The notes: generated by a model not told the origin, from the letters alone. Counted from the first letter of the stretch, positions 1 to 11,082 are shown. The stretch: DNA of 64,000 bases from Thermohalobaculum xanthum (GCF_016623495.1 NZ_JAEHHL010000001.1:372001-436000), one strand, 5' to 3'. Program-made: numbers and translations.

Positions 1-33
1 TGAGCGCGGCGCTATGGGCGGCTCAGCCGGTCG

Positions 34-1086
34 GTGATCATGCACAGTGCGAGAGAGAGCGAGGACGCGACGGGTCCGGATGCCGATCTGCCCATCGCGC
101 TCGCCGCCGTTACCGTCGCGGGGCAGTGCCGCGAGCGCAGCCCGGTCGATCTCGCACTGTTCGGCGAGGCGGCCGAGAGGTTCGTCGAGCGGTTTGCCGA
201 TCCGCTGGCAGGCGAGGCCCTGCTGGCGCGGGCCGTGGCTGAGGGCGCGGCGGAGGCGCGCGCGGCGCTCATCACGGCCGCGGGCGTGCGACCGTTCCGC
301 GTGAGCCTGTGGCGCCAGCGAGGCGGCGACAAGCTGCGCCTGGTCGCTGCCTTCGCCGCCGGATCGTCGGAGGCCCCGGCATCGCATGGCGGCTTCCATC
401 CGGATGTCGCGCGCATCGCCCACGAGATGCACGCGCCGCTGGGAGCGCTGATCGCCACGGCCGAGGCGCTGAGGGGGGAGGGACCGGCGCCCGAGCCCGC
501 CTCGGTCGAGCGGCATGCATCGGATGTCGCGGTGGCGTCGTGGCGGGTGCTTCGGCTTGCGGGTGAGCTGTCGCAGATCGACCGCGCCGGGCAGGGCGCC
601 GCGCGCCAGACGCTGGTCGAGGTCGACCTTTGTCGCCTGGCGCGACGCGCCCGCCGGATGGCGCTGGCCGATGCCGATGCCGCGTCGGTGACGCTCGAGC
701 CGATCGCAGCGCCGACCTGCGGTGTGATGGCGGGAGTTCTGACCGACGAGACCGTGCTGTGGGGCGTGATCGATGACCTGTTGCGGCGTGCGATCCGTGG
801 GGCCGGGGCGGGAGGAAGGGTGAGCCCGGTGATCGAGGTCGAGGCCGATGGCGGCATCGCGCTGACGATCGTCGCGAAGCCATCGACGAGCGTGGGGGAG
901 GCGGCGACGCTGCGCTCGCTTGCACGGAACCCGGCGCGGCTGCCGCCACGGCCGGACCCTCAGCTCCGCGCGCTTGCGGCAATGGCCGGGGGGACGCTGG
1001 ATCTGCCGACGGGCAGCGCCACGGGGGCGCAGATGCGCCTGGGCTTCGCCGCCGCGAGGTGTCTGCCACTGGCGGAGACGGCATGA
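34..1086 (+). CDS. Degenerate sensor histidine kinase-like protein
   Basis: 350 aa. Residues about 20-110 look like a small PAS-type input region. Residues 124-185 resemble a HisKA dimerisation helix, with H130 in an H-E-M-H-A-P-L context, the expected phosphoacceptor. The C-terminal half should be the ATPase domain but is degraded. The N-box asparagine position reads LLRRAIRGAG (250-259) with Arg instead of Asn, and no DxGxG G1 box is visible before the final G-rich stretch (316-338). No membrane segment is evident, so it is probably cytoplasmic. It may be a pseudokinase or a phosphotransfer protein rather than an active kinase. The start is GTG at 34; ATG at 40 is equally possible and neither has a strong ribosome binding site. 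The partner regulator is not in the window. Confidence 0.6.
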   Translation: MIMHSARESEDATGPDADLPIALAAVTVAGQCRERSPVDLALFGEAAERFVERFADPLAGEALLARAVAEGAAEARAALITAAGVRPFRVSLWRQRGGDKLRLVAAFAAGSSEAPASHGGFHPDVARIAHEMHAPLGALIATAEALRGEGPAPEPASVERHASDVAVASWRVLRLAGELSQIDRAGQGAARQTLVEVDLCRLARRARRMALADADAASVTLEPIAAPTCGVMAGVLTDETVLWGVIDDLLRRAIRGAGAGGRVSPVIEVEADGGIALTIVAKPSTSVGEAATLRSLARNPARLPPRPDPQLRALAAMAGGTLDLPTGSATGAQMRLGFAAARCLPLAETA

Positions 1087-1087
1087 C

Positions 1088-1101
1088 TTTCACGCGTGAA
1101 A
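1088..1101. promoter_or_regulatory. 14-bp perfect palindrome, possible operator
   Basis: TTTCACGCGTGAAA is a perfect inverted repeat starting two bases after the kinase-like gene stop and about 190 bp before the SHMT-like gene. It has no U-tract and is too short for a terminator, so a dimeric regulator site is the likelier reading. The cognate regulator is unknown. The rest of the 1087-1293 gap shows nothing else I can name. Confidence 0.3.
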
Positions 1102-1293
1102 AACAGGTCAACCCACTGAAATAAAGTGAGAATCGGATTCATTGTGTGGAACTTCCTGTCGCACGACGCCGCCACGAGAGCGGATCGCACGACGTCGTCG
1201 CGCCGAAGCAAGATCCGGGTCGACGGGATCGGACCACAGCGCCGGGGCACGCGCGGGCAGGGCTGACGCGCAGCCGGATCAGGGGAGACGACG

Positions 1294-2613
1294 ATGACGC
1301 GACTGGCACAGCGAGACTGGGTTCCGACGGACGTCAAGGGACTGGTGCAGGAGATCGCGGCCGCGGCCGGGCATCTCGCGGCCGGTGACGTTGCGGCCGA
1401 GATCGAGCGCCTCGCCGGCTGGAACCGGCAAATCCACGAACGCGACTGCGTCAACCTGAACCCCGCGACCAACATGATGAACCCGCGGGCCGAGGCGCTG
1501 ATGGCCTCGGGCCTAGGGCCGCGCCCATCGCTGGGATACCCCGGCGCGAAATACGAGATGGGCCTCGAAGCCATCGAGCGCATCGAGGTAATCGCAGCCG
1601 AGTTGGCGGCCGAGGTCTTTCGTGCGCCTTTTGCCGAGGTCAGGGTAGCGTCGGGCGCGCTGTCGAACCTCTATGCCTTCATGGCCTGCGCCGAGCCGGG
1701 CGACGCGGTCATCGTTCCGCCGGCCGAGATCGGTGGCCACGTCACCCATCACGAGGCGGGTGCGGCAGGCCTTTACGGCCTCGAGATCCATCGGGCCCCG
1801 GTGAACGCGGATGGCTACACGGTGGATGTCGAGGGGCTGCGCGCGTTGGCGCACAAGGTCAGACCGCGCCTGATCACCATTGGCGGAAGCCTTAACATTG
1901 CCCCGCATCCGGTTGGCATGGTGAGGGAAATCGCCGACGAGGTTGATGCGCGCCTAATGTTCGACGCGGCGCATCTTTGCGGGATGATCGCGGGAGGCGC
2001 ATGGCCCGATCCGATTGACGAGGGCGCGCACCTGATGACGATGTCGACCTACAAGTCGCTGGGTGGCCCCGCGGGTGGGCTGATCGTCACCACCGAGGCG
2101 GAGCTTGCGGAGCGGCTCGACGCAATCGCCTTTCCGGGGCTGACGGCGAATTTTGACGCGGGCCGTGTGGCGGCCCTGGCCGTGACGCTGGCCGACTGGA
2201 AGGCGCAGGGTGCGGCCTATGCCGCGGCCATGCGTGAGACGGCAGCGGCGCTGGCGGCGGAGCTGGCCGCCGAGGGGGTCGCGCTGTTCGCACCCGGAGG
2301 CGTCGCCACGCGCTCGCACCAGTTCGCGCTGAAGGCGGCGCCGCTGGGCGGGGGCCAGGCCGCCGCGCGGCACCTGCGGCGGGCAAACATCCTGACCTGC
2401 GGCATAGGCCTGCCGGTTGCGCCGGTCGAGGGCGATCTGAACGGCCTGCGCCTCGGCGTGCCCGAGATCGTGCGGGCAGGGATGGGGCCTGGCGACATGC
2501 CCGAACTTGCACGCCTGATCGTCCGGGGGTTGGGAGACGACCCGGAGGCGGTGGCCGCCGATGTCAGCGGCTTCCGGCAGCGCTTTTCCGGGGTGCATTT
2601 CGTCGCAGCTTGA
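1294..2613 (+). CDS. SHMT-like PLP-dependent enzyme (divergent paralogue)
   Basis: 439 aa, fold type I PLP enzyme of the serine hydroxymethyltransferase family. Visible landmarks are NLNPATNMMNP (54-64), GYPGAKYEMG (81-90), GGHVTHHEAG (147-156), the PLP-contacting DAAHLCG (224-230) and the Schiff-base lysine K254 in STYKSLGGPAGG. In canonical GlyA the last motif reads THKTLRGPRGG, so the active site differs at several positions. Length is close to GlyA, but the sequence looks like the branch acting on other beta-hydroxy or alpha-methyl amino acids. Substrate cannot be told from sequence. A GGGGAG ribosome binding site precedes the ATG. It is monocistronic and convergent with the mmcB-like gene. 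Confidence 0.75.
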   Translation: MTRLAQRDWVPTDVKGLVQEIAAAAGHLAAGDVAAEIERLAGWNRQIHERDCVNLNPATNMMNPRAEALMASGLGPRPSLGYPGAKYEMGLEAIERIEVIAAELAAEVFRAPFAEVRVASGALSNLYAFMACAEPGDAVIVPPAEIGGHVTHHEAGAAGLYGLEIHRAPVNADGYTVDVEGLRALAHKVRPRLITIGGSLNIAPHPVGMVREIADEVDARLMFDAAHLCGMIAGGAWPDPIDEGAHLMTMSTYKSLGGPAGGLIVTTEAELAERLDAIAFPGLTANFDAGRVAALAVTLADWKAQGAAYAAAMRETAAALAAELAAEGVALFAPGGVATRSHQFALKAAPLGGGQAAARHLRRANILTCGIGLPVAPVEGDLNGLRLGVPEIVRAGMGPGDMPELARLIVRGLGDDPEAVAADVSGFRQRFSGVHFVAA

Positions 2614-2663
2614 GGTGGTTGCGCTGAGTTCTTCACATGCGTTTCGGTGGCGAGCAAGTGGCT

Positions 2664-3101
2664 TCAGCGGTCCGTGAGGCGCGTAAGGCGCTCGGCAGCC
2701 ATGCGGGCGAAGCGCAGGGTCACGGCCTTGCGCCGGGCCGACGCGACGGGGTCGTGCGGCGCCATGCGGATCACCTCGGCGCCCCATTGATCGGCGAGGA
2801 TGAGGCCGTGCTCGGGCGGCAGGATCTCGGCAGGAAAATTCTCGGGGACTGCGAAGAAAAATCGGTCGCACCAAGGCAGATAATCGCTCCACTTCATGTC
2901 GGACATGAAGTCGGTGCGCGACGACTTGACCTCGATGCACCAGATCTCGCCCTTGGGTCCAAGCGCGCACAGGTCCATGCGCCGGCCATCGGTCGTCGGA
3001 AACTCGACAATCGCCGCAAGCCCGCGCTGGACCAGCATCCTGTTCACGCCGCGTGCGAGCGTGACGCCGGGTGCTTCGGGCGTGGTGGGGATTGCGCGCA
3101 T
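2664..3101 (-). CDS. mmcB: MmcB family DNA repair protein
   Basis: 145 aa. It matches the MmcB/DUF1052 family, named in Caulobacter for mitomycin C resistance, where it is linked to damage tolerance alongside ImuB and DnaE2. The fold is PD-(D/E)XK-nuclease-like. The catalytic-type residues are visible as D43 in GRRMDLCALG and E57-x-K59 in WCIEVKSS, followed by DFMSDMKW and the YLPWCDRFFFAVP strand. It is a single gene, convergent with the SHMT-like gene and 65 bp beyond the yejF start side. No LexA box was identified upstream. Whether it cuts DNA is not established by the sequence. Confidence 0.85.
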   Translation of the reverse strand: MRAIPTTPEAPGVTLARGVNRMLVQRGLAAIVEFPTTDGRRMDLCALGPKGEIWCIEVKSSRTDFMSDMKWSDYLPWCDRFFFAVPENFPAEILPPEHGLILADQWGAEVIRMAPHDPVASARRKAVTLRFARMAAERLTRLTDR

Positions 3102-3166
3102 CGCTCCTGCCTCTGATCAGCGGCAAGGATGGCCGGAACAGAGGGGGAACGTCAAGGCCCGGGCGT

Positions 3167-4786
<1,620 letters not shown>

Positions 4787-4793
4787 CGCGCTC

Positions 4794-5939
4794 TCACCGG
4801 AAGGTCTTGCGGGGGTCGAAGGCATCACGGATGCCCTCGAAGACGAAGACCATCAGCGACAGCATGATCGCGAAGGTCAGGAAGGCGGTGATCGCCAGGT
4901 GCGGATCCTGCAGGTACTTCTTGCCCTGGAGCGCCAGCTCGCCCAGCGAGGGATAGCCCTGGCCGAGGCCGAAGCCGAGGAAGTCGAGACCCGCCAGCAG
5001 CCCGATCGACGCGGTCAGCATGAAGGGCAGCAGCGTCACGGTCGCCACCATCGCGTTGGGCAGCAGGTGGCGCACCATGATGCGCCAGTCACCCACGCCC
5101 AGCGCGCGCGCCGCCCGCACGTATTCGAAGTTGCGCGCGCGCAGGAACTCGGCCCGGACCACGCCGATGATCTGGGTCCAGCCGAAGGCCACGAAGATGA
5201 AGAACATCACCCACATGTTCGGCGCCAGCACCGACGAGATGATCAGGATCACGTAGAGCGTGTTCATCGAGGACCAGACCTCTTCGATCCGCTGGAAGGT
5301 CAGGTCCACCCAGCCGCCGAAGAAGCCCTGCGCCGCGCCCGCCAGCACGCCGATCATGGCCGAGAGCGCGGTCACGCCGAAGCCGAACAGCACCGAGAGG
5401 CGAAAGCCGTAGATGACCCGGGCCAGCACGTCGCGCGCCTGGTCGTCGGTGCCGAGCCAGTGGCGGGCGTCGGGCGGCGAGGGGGCGGTTGCGACTTCGT
5501 AGTCGACGGTCGCGTAGCTGAACGGGATGAGCGGCCGCAGCACCCAGCCGGCGCTTTCTCCCTCGACCGTCTGGGCAGGGCCGAGCCCGTCGGACTCGTC
5601 GAGGCAGCCGTCGATGTTGCCGCCGGTGCGGATCAGGCACCGCACCACCGGGTCGGAGTAGTCGGCCGCCGTCTCGAAGTCGCCGCCGAAGAAGGTCTCG
5701 GGGTAGGTGTTCAGAAGCGGCGAGATGATCTCGCCCCGGAAGCTGACGAGCACCGGGCGGTCGTTCGCGATCAGCTCGGCGCAGAGGCTGAGCAGGAACA
5801 GAAGGCCAAAGAGCCTGAGGCTCCAGAGCGCGCGGCGGTTGGCGCGGAAGTTCCTGAGCCGGCGCCGGTTGAGGGGCGAGAACTCGAACAGGCCGCGCTT
5901 CGGGGCAGGGGCGGTGACGGCGGGGGCAGGGGCTTCCAT
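4794..5939 (-). CDS. yejE: Peptide ABC transporter permease YejE-like
   Basis: 381 aa inner-membrane permease of the DppC/OppC class. An N-terminal basic segment (RRRLRNFRANRRA) precedes the first membrane helix. A periplasmic loop follows, then the binding-protein-dependent transport domain with the EAA-type loop (RALGVGDWRIMVRHLLPNA) that contacts the ATPase. The start at 5939 (MEAPAPAV) is chosen because GGAGGG lies directly upstream and the gene then begins one base after the yejB stop codon. An upstream in-frame ATG would run into yejB. The C-terminus AFDPRKTFR is typical of YejE. It pairs with YejB to form the channel. Confidence 0.92.
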   Translation of the reverse strand: MEAPAPAVTAPAPKRGLFEFSPLNRRRLRNFRANRRALWSLRLFGLLFLLSLCAELIANDRPVLVSFRGEIISPLLNTYPETFFGGDFETAADYSDPVVRCLIRTGGNIDGCLDESDGLGPAQTVEGESAGWVLRPLIPFSYATVDYEVATAPSPPDARHWLGTDDQARDVLARVIYGFRLSVLFGFGVTALSAMIGVLAGAAQGFFGGWVDLTFQRIEEVWSSMNTLYVILIISSVLAPNMWVMFFIFVAFGWTQIIGVVRAEFLRARNFEYVRAARALGVGDWRIMVRHLLPNAMVATVTLLPFMLTASIGLLAGLDFLGFGLGQGYPSLGELALQGKKYLQDPHLAITAFLTFAIMLSLMVFVFEGIRDAFDPRKTFR

Positions 5940-5940
5940 C

Positions 5941-7047
5941 TCAGCCCTCCCGCCGTTCGAAGTCGATGCGCGGATCGATCCAGACATAGGTGAGGTCCGA
6001 GATCAGCTTCACCACCAGGCCCATCAGGCCGAAGAGGTAGAGCGTCCCCAGCACCACCGGGTAGTCGCGGTTGACCACCGACTCGAAGCCCAGGAGCCCC
6101 AGCCCGTCGAGCGAGAACACGGTCTCGACGAAGAGCGCGCCGGTAAAGAAGATAGACACGAACGCCCCGGGGAAGCCCGCGATAACGATCAGCATGGCGT
6201 TGCGGAACACATGGCCGTAGAGCACGCGCCGCTCGCTCAGGCCCTTGGCGCGCGCGGTCATGACGTATTGCTTGCGGATCTCGTCGAGGAACGAGTTCTT
6301 GGTCAGCAGCGTCAGCGTCGCGAAGCCCGAGATCATCATCGCGCTGACCGGCAGCACGATGTGCCACAGGTAGTCGACCAGCTTGCCCCAGAGGCTGAGG
6401 CTCTCCCAATTGTCGGATGTCAGGCCCCTGAGGGGGAACCACTGCACGTAGGAGCCGCCTGCGAAGAAGACCAGAAGGATGACCGCGAACAGGAAGCCCG
6501 GAATCGCGTAGGCCGCGATGATCACGCCCGAGGTCACGGCGTCGAAGCGCGAGCCGTCGCGCACGGCCTTGCCGATGCCGAGCGGGATCGAGACGAGGTA
6601 GGAGATCAGCGTCGTCCAGAGCCCCAGAGAGACCGAGACCGGCATCTTCTCGAGGATCAGGTCGATCACCGAGACCGAGCGGTAGAAGCTCTCGCCGAAA
6701 TCGAAGCGCAGGTAGTTCCAGACCATGATGCCGAAGCGCTCGAGCGGCGGCTTGTCGAGCCCGAACTGGCGCTCGAGGTCCTTGATGAAGTCGGGGTCGA
6801 GGCCCTGGGCACCGCGGTAGCTGCTCTCGCCCGAGCCCGCGCTCGCCGATGCGCCGCCGCCGGTGCCCTCGCCGCCGCCGCTGAAGCGCTCGGTGGCGCC
6901 GCCGCCATGGGCGCCCTCGTCGATCTGGGCCAGGATCTGCTCGACCGGTCCACCGGGGGTGAACTGGATGATCAGGAAATTCAGCGCCATGATCCCCAGA
7001 AGGGTGGGGAGGATCAGTAGCAGGCGTCGGAGGATGTAGGCGCCCAT
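5941..7047 (-). CDS. yejB: Peptide ABC transporter permease YejB-like
   Basis: 368 aa inner-membrane permease of the DppB/OppB class. The N-terminus [20 protein letters not shown] is the usual first helix. Residues about 45-75 form a Gly/Ala/Ser-rich, low-complexity insert in the first periplasmic loop before [18 protein letters not shown], a YejB hallmark. The cytoplasmic loop [21 protein letters not shown] is the EAA-type coupling helix. It lies 7 bp after yejA and one base before yejE, which indicates cotranscription. In characterised relatives YejABEF imports microcin C and other oligopeptides. The substrate here is inferred only from family. Confidence 0.92.
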   Translation of the reverse strand: MGAYILRRLLLILPTLLGIMALNFLIIQFTPGGPVEQILAQIDEGAHGGGATERFSGGGEGTGGGASASAGSGESSYRGAQGLDPDFIKDLERQFGLDKPPLERFGIMVWNYLRFDFGESFYRSVSVIDLILEKMPVSVSLGLWTTLISYLVSIPLGIGKAVRDGSRFDAVTSGVIIAAYAIPGFLFAVILLVFFAGGSYVQWFPLRGLTSDNWESLSLWGKLVDYLWHIVLPVSAMMISGFATLTLLTKNSFLDEIRKQYVMTARAKGLSERRVLYGHVFRNAMLIVIAGFPGAFVSIFFTGALFVETVFSLDGLGLLGFESVVNRDYPVVLGTLYLFGLMGLVVKLISDLTYVWIDPRIDFERREG

Positions 7048-7054
7048 TCGGGGT

Positions 7055-8923
7055 TCAGCCCCCGATCCGGTCTTTGAGGTAGGCGAACTTGTCGGGATCG
7101 ACCCACCAGAGGTCGAAGTTGCCCAGCGAGTATGCGGGCTTCACCTCGGGGCGGTCGTAGATGTCCCAGTAGGCGATGTGGTGCGAGGCCTTGGACCACT
7201 GCGGCACCCAGATGTGCATCGCACGCAGAACGCGGTCGAGGGCGCGCACCGCGTTGGTCAGCGTCTCGCGGTCGTTCGAGCGCTCGATGGTCTCGATCAG
7301 CGCGTCGACCGCGGGATTGTCGACGCCCGCCGTGTTGTCGGAGCCCGGCGAGTTGGCGCTGGAGGAGTGGAAGTAGTCGCGCAGCTCGACCCCCGGCGTC
7401 AGCGACATCACCTTGCGGTCGGTCGTGATGTCGAAATCGAAATCCTCCATGCGCTTGCGGTACTGCGCGGGGTCGATGACCCGGTTGGTCGCGACGATGC
7501 CGATGCGCTCGAGGTTGCGGATGAACGGCACGGTGATGCGCTCGAAGGCCGAGGAGGCATCGAGGAACTCGATCTCCAGAACCTCGCCCTGCGCGTTGCG
7601 CCGCTTGCCGTCCACGATCTTCCAGCCGGCCTCGTCGAGCAGGCGCGCGGCCTCGCGCAGCTCGCGGCGGTTGCGGCCCGATCCGTCAGTGACCGGCGGC
7701 ACGTAGGCGGTGCCGAAGACGTCCTCGGGCAGGTCGGGCGGAAGCTTTGAGGCGAGGCCTTCGAGCAGCGTCGTCTCGCCGGGCGTCGGTGAGCCCGAGG
7801 CCTCCATCGGCCCGCCCTCGAAGAAGCTGTCGGTGCGGGTGTAGAGGTCGAAGAAGAGCGTCTTGTTCGACCATTCGAAGTCGAAGCAGATGGCGATTGC
7901 CTTGCGCACGCGCGGATCCAAGAACTTGGAGCGCCGGGTGTTGAACCAGTAGCCCTGCGTGCCGGAAGGGCGATTGTCGGGCAGGGTCGCGCGCACGACG
8001 TCGCCGCGCTTGAGCGCCGGGAAGTCGTAGCCGGTCGCCCACTGCTTGGACCAGAACTCCTCGTTGAAGAGGAACTTGCCGGCCTTGAATGCCTCGAAGC
8101 TGGCCGAGCGGTCGCGGTAATACTCGAAGCTGATCCGCTGGTAGTTCCATCGGCCGCGGTTCACGGGCAGGTCCCAACCCCAGTAGTCGTCGCGCAGGAC
8201 GAAGGAGATCACGCGGCCCGGATCGGCGGTCTCGATGCGGTAGGGGCCCGAGCCGAGAATCGGCGTGAGCGAGGATGCGGCGAAGTCGCGGCCCTCCCAC
8301 CACTTCGCGGACAGGACCGGAAGCCCGGCCACCGCCATCGGCATGTCGCGCAGCGCCGCACTCCGGTCGAAGTCGAAGCGCACGCGGTGCGGCCCCTCGA
8401 CCGTCACCCCGGTGACGGCGGCATACTGGAGGCGGAACGAGGGGTGCCCCTTCTCGCGCCGGATGTTGAACGAGAAGGCGACATCCTCGGCCGTGATCGG
8501 CGAGCCATCGGCAAAGCGGGCCTCGGGTCGCAGTTCGAAGGCGCACCAGGTCCGGTCCTCGGGGTATTCGATCGACGACGCGACGAGGCCATACATCGAA
8601 TCCGGCTCGTCGGCGGATCCGTCCATCAGCGAGTCGAAGGTCAGCCCGATCAGGGTGGCAGGGTTCCCCTTGAGGATGAACGGATTGAGACTGTCGAAGG
8701 TGCCCGGCCCGCCGCCGGTCGAGAAGGTGCCGCCACGGGGCGCGTCGGGGTTCACGTAGTCGAAATGCGCGAAGTCCGCAGGGTATTTCAGGTCGCCGAA
8801 CGCCGAGACGCCATGGGCGCGGATGATGCCCTCCGAGGCCCGCGCACCAAACCCCGCGGGCAGGAGGCTCGCGGCCGTCAGGCCAAGTCCCAGCTGTCCG
8901 ATCTGCCGGCGTGTCCAGCGCAT
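7055..8923 (-). CDS. yejA: Extracellular peptide-binding protein YejA-like
   Basis: 622 aa, solute-binding protein family 5. The N-terminus ([20 protein letters not shown]) carries twin arginines followed by a hydrophobic stretch and A-R-A, so it may be Tat- rather than Sec-exported. Mature landmarks are [33 protein letters not shown] and FDSLM, typical of YejA. I chose the ATG at 8923 because AAGGGG sits just upstream; an in-frame ATG at 8938 lacks one. First gene of yejABEF. A diverged paralogue (about 606 aa) lies at 29531-31351 without permeases. No promoter with both hexamers was convincing in 8924-9005. Confidence 0.9.
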   Translation of the reverse strand: MRWTRRQIGQLGLGLTAASLLPAGFGARASEGIIRAHGVSAFGDLKYPADFAHFDYVNPDAPRGGTFSTGGGPGTFDSLNPFILKGNPATLIGLTFDSLMDGSADEPDSMYGLVASSIEYPEDRTWCAFELRPEARFADGSPITAEDVAFSFNIRREKGHPSFRLQYAAVTGVTVEGPHRVRFDFDRSAALRDMPMAVAGLPVLSAKWWEGRDFAASSLTPILGSGPYRIETADPGRVISFVLRDDYWGWDLPVNRGRWNYQRISFEYYRDRSASFEAFKAGKFLFNEEFWSKQWATGYDFPALKRGDVVRATLPDNRPSGTQGYWFNTRRSKFLDPRVRKAIAICFDFEWSNKTLFFDLYTRTDSFFEGGPMEASGSPTPGETTLLEGLASKLPPDLPEDVFGTAYVPPVTDGSGRNRRELREAARLLDEAGWKIVDGKRRNAQGEVLEIEFLDASSAFERITVPFIRNLERIGIVATNRVIDPAQYRKRMEDFDFDITTDRKVMSLTPGVELRDYFHSSSANSPGSDNTAGVDNPAVDALIETIERSNDRETLTNAVRALDRVLRAMHIWVPQWSKASHHIAYWDIYDRPEVKPAYSLGNFDLWWVDPDKFAYLKDRIGG

Positions 8924-9005
8924 GTCGACCCCTTCCATGGCACCCGCCTTAACGACTAGGGGCTGGCGCTGGGGGTTTCAAGCGAAGGCGCTCGTTCCGG
9001 GGGAT

Positions 9006-9048
9006 TAAAAATAAGCAACCGCGCCGCAATGTTCGTTGCGGCGCGGTT
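9006..9048 (-). terminator. Rho-independent terminator after the cytochrome c gene
   Basis: A perfect 13-bp stem (9017-9029 with 9036-9048) and 6-nt loop is followed on the minus strand by a T-rich run (9014 to 9006). It lies 22 bp past the stop of the diheme cytochrome gene and separates it from the yej operon. Confidence 0.85.
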
Positions 9049-9070
9049 CAGGTTTGGCTCGCGAGGTGCG

Positions 9071-10063
9071 TTACTCGAGCGGCTCGGGGCTTCCGTCGGC
9101 CTCGTTGAGATAGACGATCAGGTTGGCGCGGTCCTCGGCGTCGCGGACACCGGCGAAGGACATCTTGTTGCCCGGCGCCCAGCCCTTGGGATCGGCCAGG
9201 AAGGCGTCGAGGTTCGCCGCCGTCCACTCGCCGCCCTTGGCCTTGAGCGCATCGGAATAGGCGTAGCCCTCGGCGCTGGCCACGGGCCGGCCGATAATGC
9301 CCCACAGGTAGGGGCCAACACGGTTCTTGCCTTCCTCGAGGGTGTGGCAGGCCTTGCACTTGTTGAAGACCTTGGCGCCGGCCTCGGCCGAGGCAGCGGC
9401 GTAGACGCCGCCTGCGCTGGCGGCCGGCGCCTCGGCAGCGGTCTCCGCGGGCGCGGCGGCCGTCTCGGTCGAGGCCTCTTCGGCGGGCGCTGCTTCAGCG
9501 GGCGCTTCGGCGGCAGGCTCGGCCGGGGCTTCGGCCGGAGCGGCAGCCAGTTCCATCGGCGAGCCGTCGGCCTCGTTGAGCCACGCGATCAGGTTCACGC
9601 GGTCCTCGGCCTTCTTCATGCCGCCATAGGCCATTTTGGTGCCCGGCGCGTAGCCCTTGGGGTTCTCGAGGAACGCGTTGAGATGCTCGAGATCCCAAAC
9701 GCCGTCCTTGCCCGCCAGCGCATCCGAGTAGCCGAAGCCCTCGGCGGCCGCGACCTCGCGGCCGACCACGCCCCACAGCGACGGGCCGACGCCGTGCACG
9801 CCGTCCTCGACCTTGTGGCAGGCGGCGCACTGCTTGAAGAGCTTCTCGCCCGCGGCCGCGTCGGCCTCGACGACCAGCATCGCGAGGTCGATCGCATCGG
9901 CTTCGGCCTCGGCGGCCTCGGCGCTTTCGACCTCGACCGCGTAGGCCAGAGTGTCTTCATGCCCGCCGTGGAAAATCTGCTCGGAGAAGAAGCCCAGCAG
10001 CAAGAAGAGCAGGAGCGCGCCGATGACGGCGCCAGCGATCTTGTTGAACTCGCCCGAATCCAT
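9071..10063 (-). CDS. Membrane-anchored cytochrome c with two tandem class I heme domains
   Basis: 330 aa. One N-terminal membrane helix (about residues 8-26) acts as an uncleaved anchor with the rest in the periplasm. Two class I cytochrome c domains follow. Domain 1 has CAACH at 79-83 and axial Met M144 in TKMAYGG. Domain 2 has CKACH at 236-240 and M301 in NKMSFAG. They are joined by a low-complexity Ala/Glu/Pro linker (about 172-217). The two domains share GPxLWG, GYxYSDAL and DRxNLI blocks, so they arose by internal duplication. Anchored c552 (CycM) of Paracoccus has one such domain and passes electrons from the bc1 complex to aa3 oxidase; a similar role is inferred. The ATG at 10063 is preceded by GGAGG. 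Confidence 0.85.
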   Translation of the reverse strand: MDSGEFNKIAGAVIGALLLFLLLGFFSEQIFHGGHEDTLAYAVEVESAEAAEAEADAIDLAMLVVEADAAAGEKLFKQCAACHKVEDGVHGVGPSLWGVVGREVAAAEGFGYSDALAGKDGVWDLEHLNAFLENPKGYAPGTKMAYGGMKKAEDRVNLIAWLNEADGSPMELAAAPAEAPAEPAAEAPAEAAPAEEASTETAAAPAETAAEAPAASAGGVYAAASAEAGAKVFNKCKACHTLEEGKNRVGPYLWGIIGRPVASAEGYAYSDALKAKGGEWTAANLDAFLADPKGWAPGNKMSFAGVRDAEDRANLIVYLNEADGSPEPLE

Positions 10064-10224
10064 GGATCTCACATCCTCCATCGCCCGCAGCGGGGCACAG
10101 CCGTTTGGGGGGCTGAATAGCGCCTTCCCCAAGGCCTTGCCAAGCCGTATAAGCCGCGACGAAACGCCTAAGGGCAGGTTTTTTCGGGTGACGGGCGCGC
10201 TCGGCGCGGCGCGGGAGGGGTGTG

Positions 10225-11082
10225 ATGAACAGCGACATGACCGGCAAGATCGCCTTCCAGGGCGAAATCGGCGCGTTTTCGCACCAGGCTTGCCGCGAGG
10301 TCTATCCCGCGATGGAGCCGATGCCCTGCGCCACGTTCGAGGACGCGATCGCTGCCGTGCGTGGCGGCGCGGCGCGGCTGGCGATGCTGCCGGTCGAGAA
10401 TTCGCTCTACGGCCGGGTCGCGGATATCCACCACCTGCTGCCCGACTCGGGCCTCTACATCATCGGCGAGCATTTCGTGCCGATCCGGCTGCAGCTGCTG
10501 GCCAAGGCCGGCACGCGGCTCGAGGACATCCGCGAGGCGCAGAGCCACACCGTCGCGCTGGGCCAGTGCCGCGAGTTCCTGAAGAAGCACGGCATCAAGC
10601 CCGTGACCGGGGGCGACACCGCGGGCAGCGCCAAGCAGGTGGCCGAGGGCGATTTCGCGGGGAGGGGCGCGATCGCCTCGCGCCTTGCGGGCGAGGTCTA
10701 CGGGCTCGAGGCCCTGGCCGAGGACATCGAGGACGCCGCGCACAACACGACGCGGTTCTACGTGATGTCGCGCCAGAAGCTGGAGGCCGATCCGCTGGGC
10801 GGGGACGCGATCACCTCGTTCGTCTTCGAGGTGCGCAACGTGCCCGCCGCGCTCTACAAGGCGATGGGGGGATTCGCGACCAACGGCGTGAACATGATCA
10901 AGCTCGAGAGCTACATGGTCGGGGGCTCGTTCACCGCCACGCAGTTCTACGCCGACATCGAGGGCCATCCCGAGCACACGCCGGTGCGGCTGGCGATGGA
11001 GGAGCTCGATTTCTTCACCAAGCGCGTGAAGATCCTGGGCGTCTACCCCGCATCACCGTTCCGCCGCACGCAGGGCGGCTGA
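10225..11082 (+). CDS. pheA: Prephenate dehydratase
   Basis: 285 aa, monofunctional. It converts prephenate to phenylpyruvate in phenylalanine synthesis. The N-terminal catalytic part shows KIAFQGEIGAFSHQA, LPVENSLYGRV and the family motif NTTRFYV. The C-terminal ACT regulatory domain contains SFVFEVRNVPAALYKAMGGFA and the KLESYM effector-site motif (usual form ESRP). There is no chorismate mutase domain. The ATG at 10225 follows GGGAGGGG; a GTG three bases upstream is also in frame. It is divergent from the cytochrome c gene; the 161-bp gap holds only weak promoter-like hexamers. A T run at 10180-10185 is not preceded by a stem. Confidence 0.92.
   Translation: MNSDMTGKIAFQGEIGAFSHQACREVYPAMEPMPCATFEDAIAAVRGGAARLAMLPVENSLYGRVADIHHLLPDSGLYIIGEHFVPIRLQLLAKAGTRLEDIREAQSHTVALGQCREFLKKHGIKPVTGGDTAGSAKQVAEGDFAGRGAIASRLAGEVYGLEALAEDIEDAAHNTTRFYVMSRQKLEADPLGGDAITSFVFEVRNVPAALYKAMGGFATNGVNMIKLESYMVGGSFTATQFYADIEGHPEHTPVRLAMEELDFFTKRVKILGVYPASPFRRTQGG

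Noticed and set aside
4899-7020. Long plus-strand ORFs opposite yejE and yejB
   Set aside because: Both show the low-complexity antisense pattern without recognised motifs; the minus strand encodes clear permeases.
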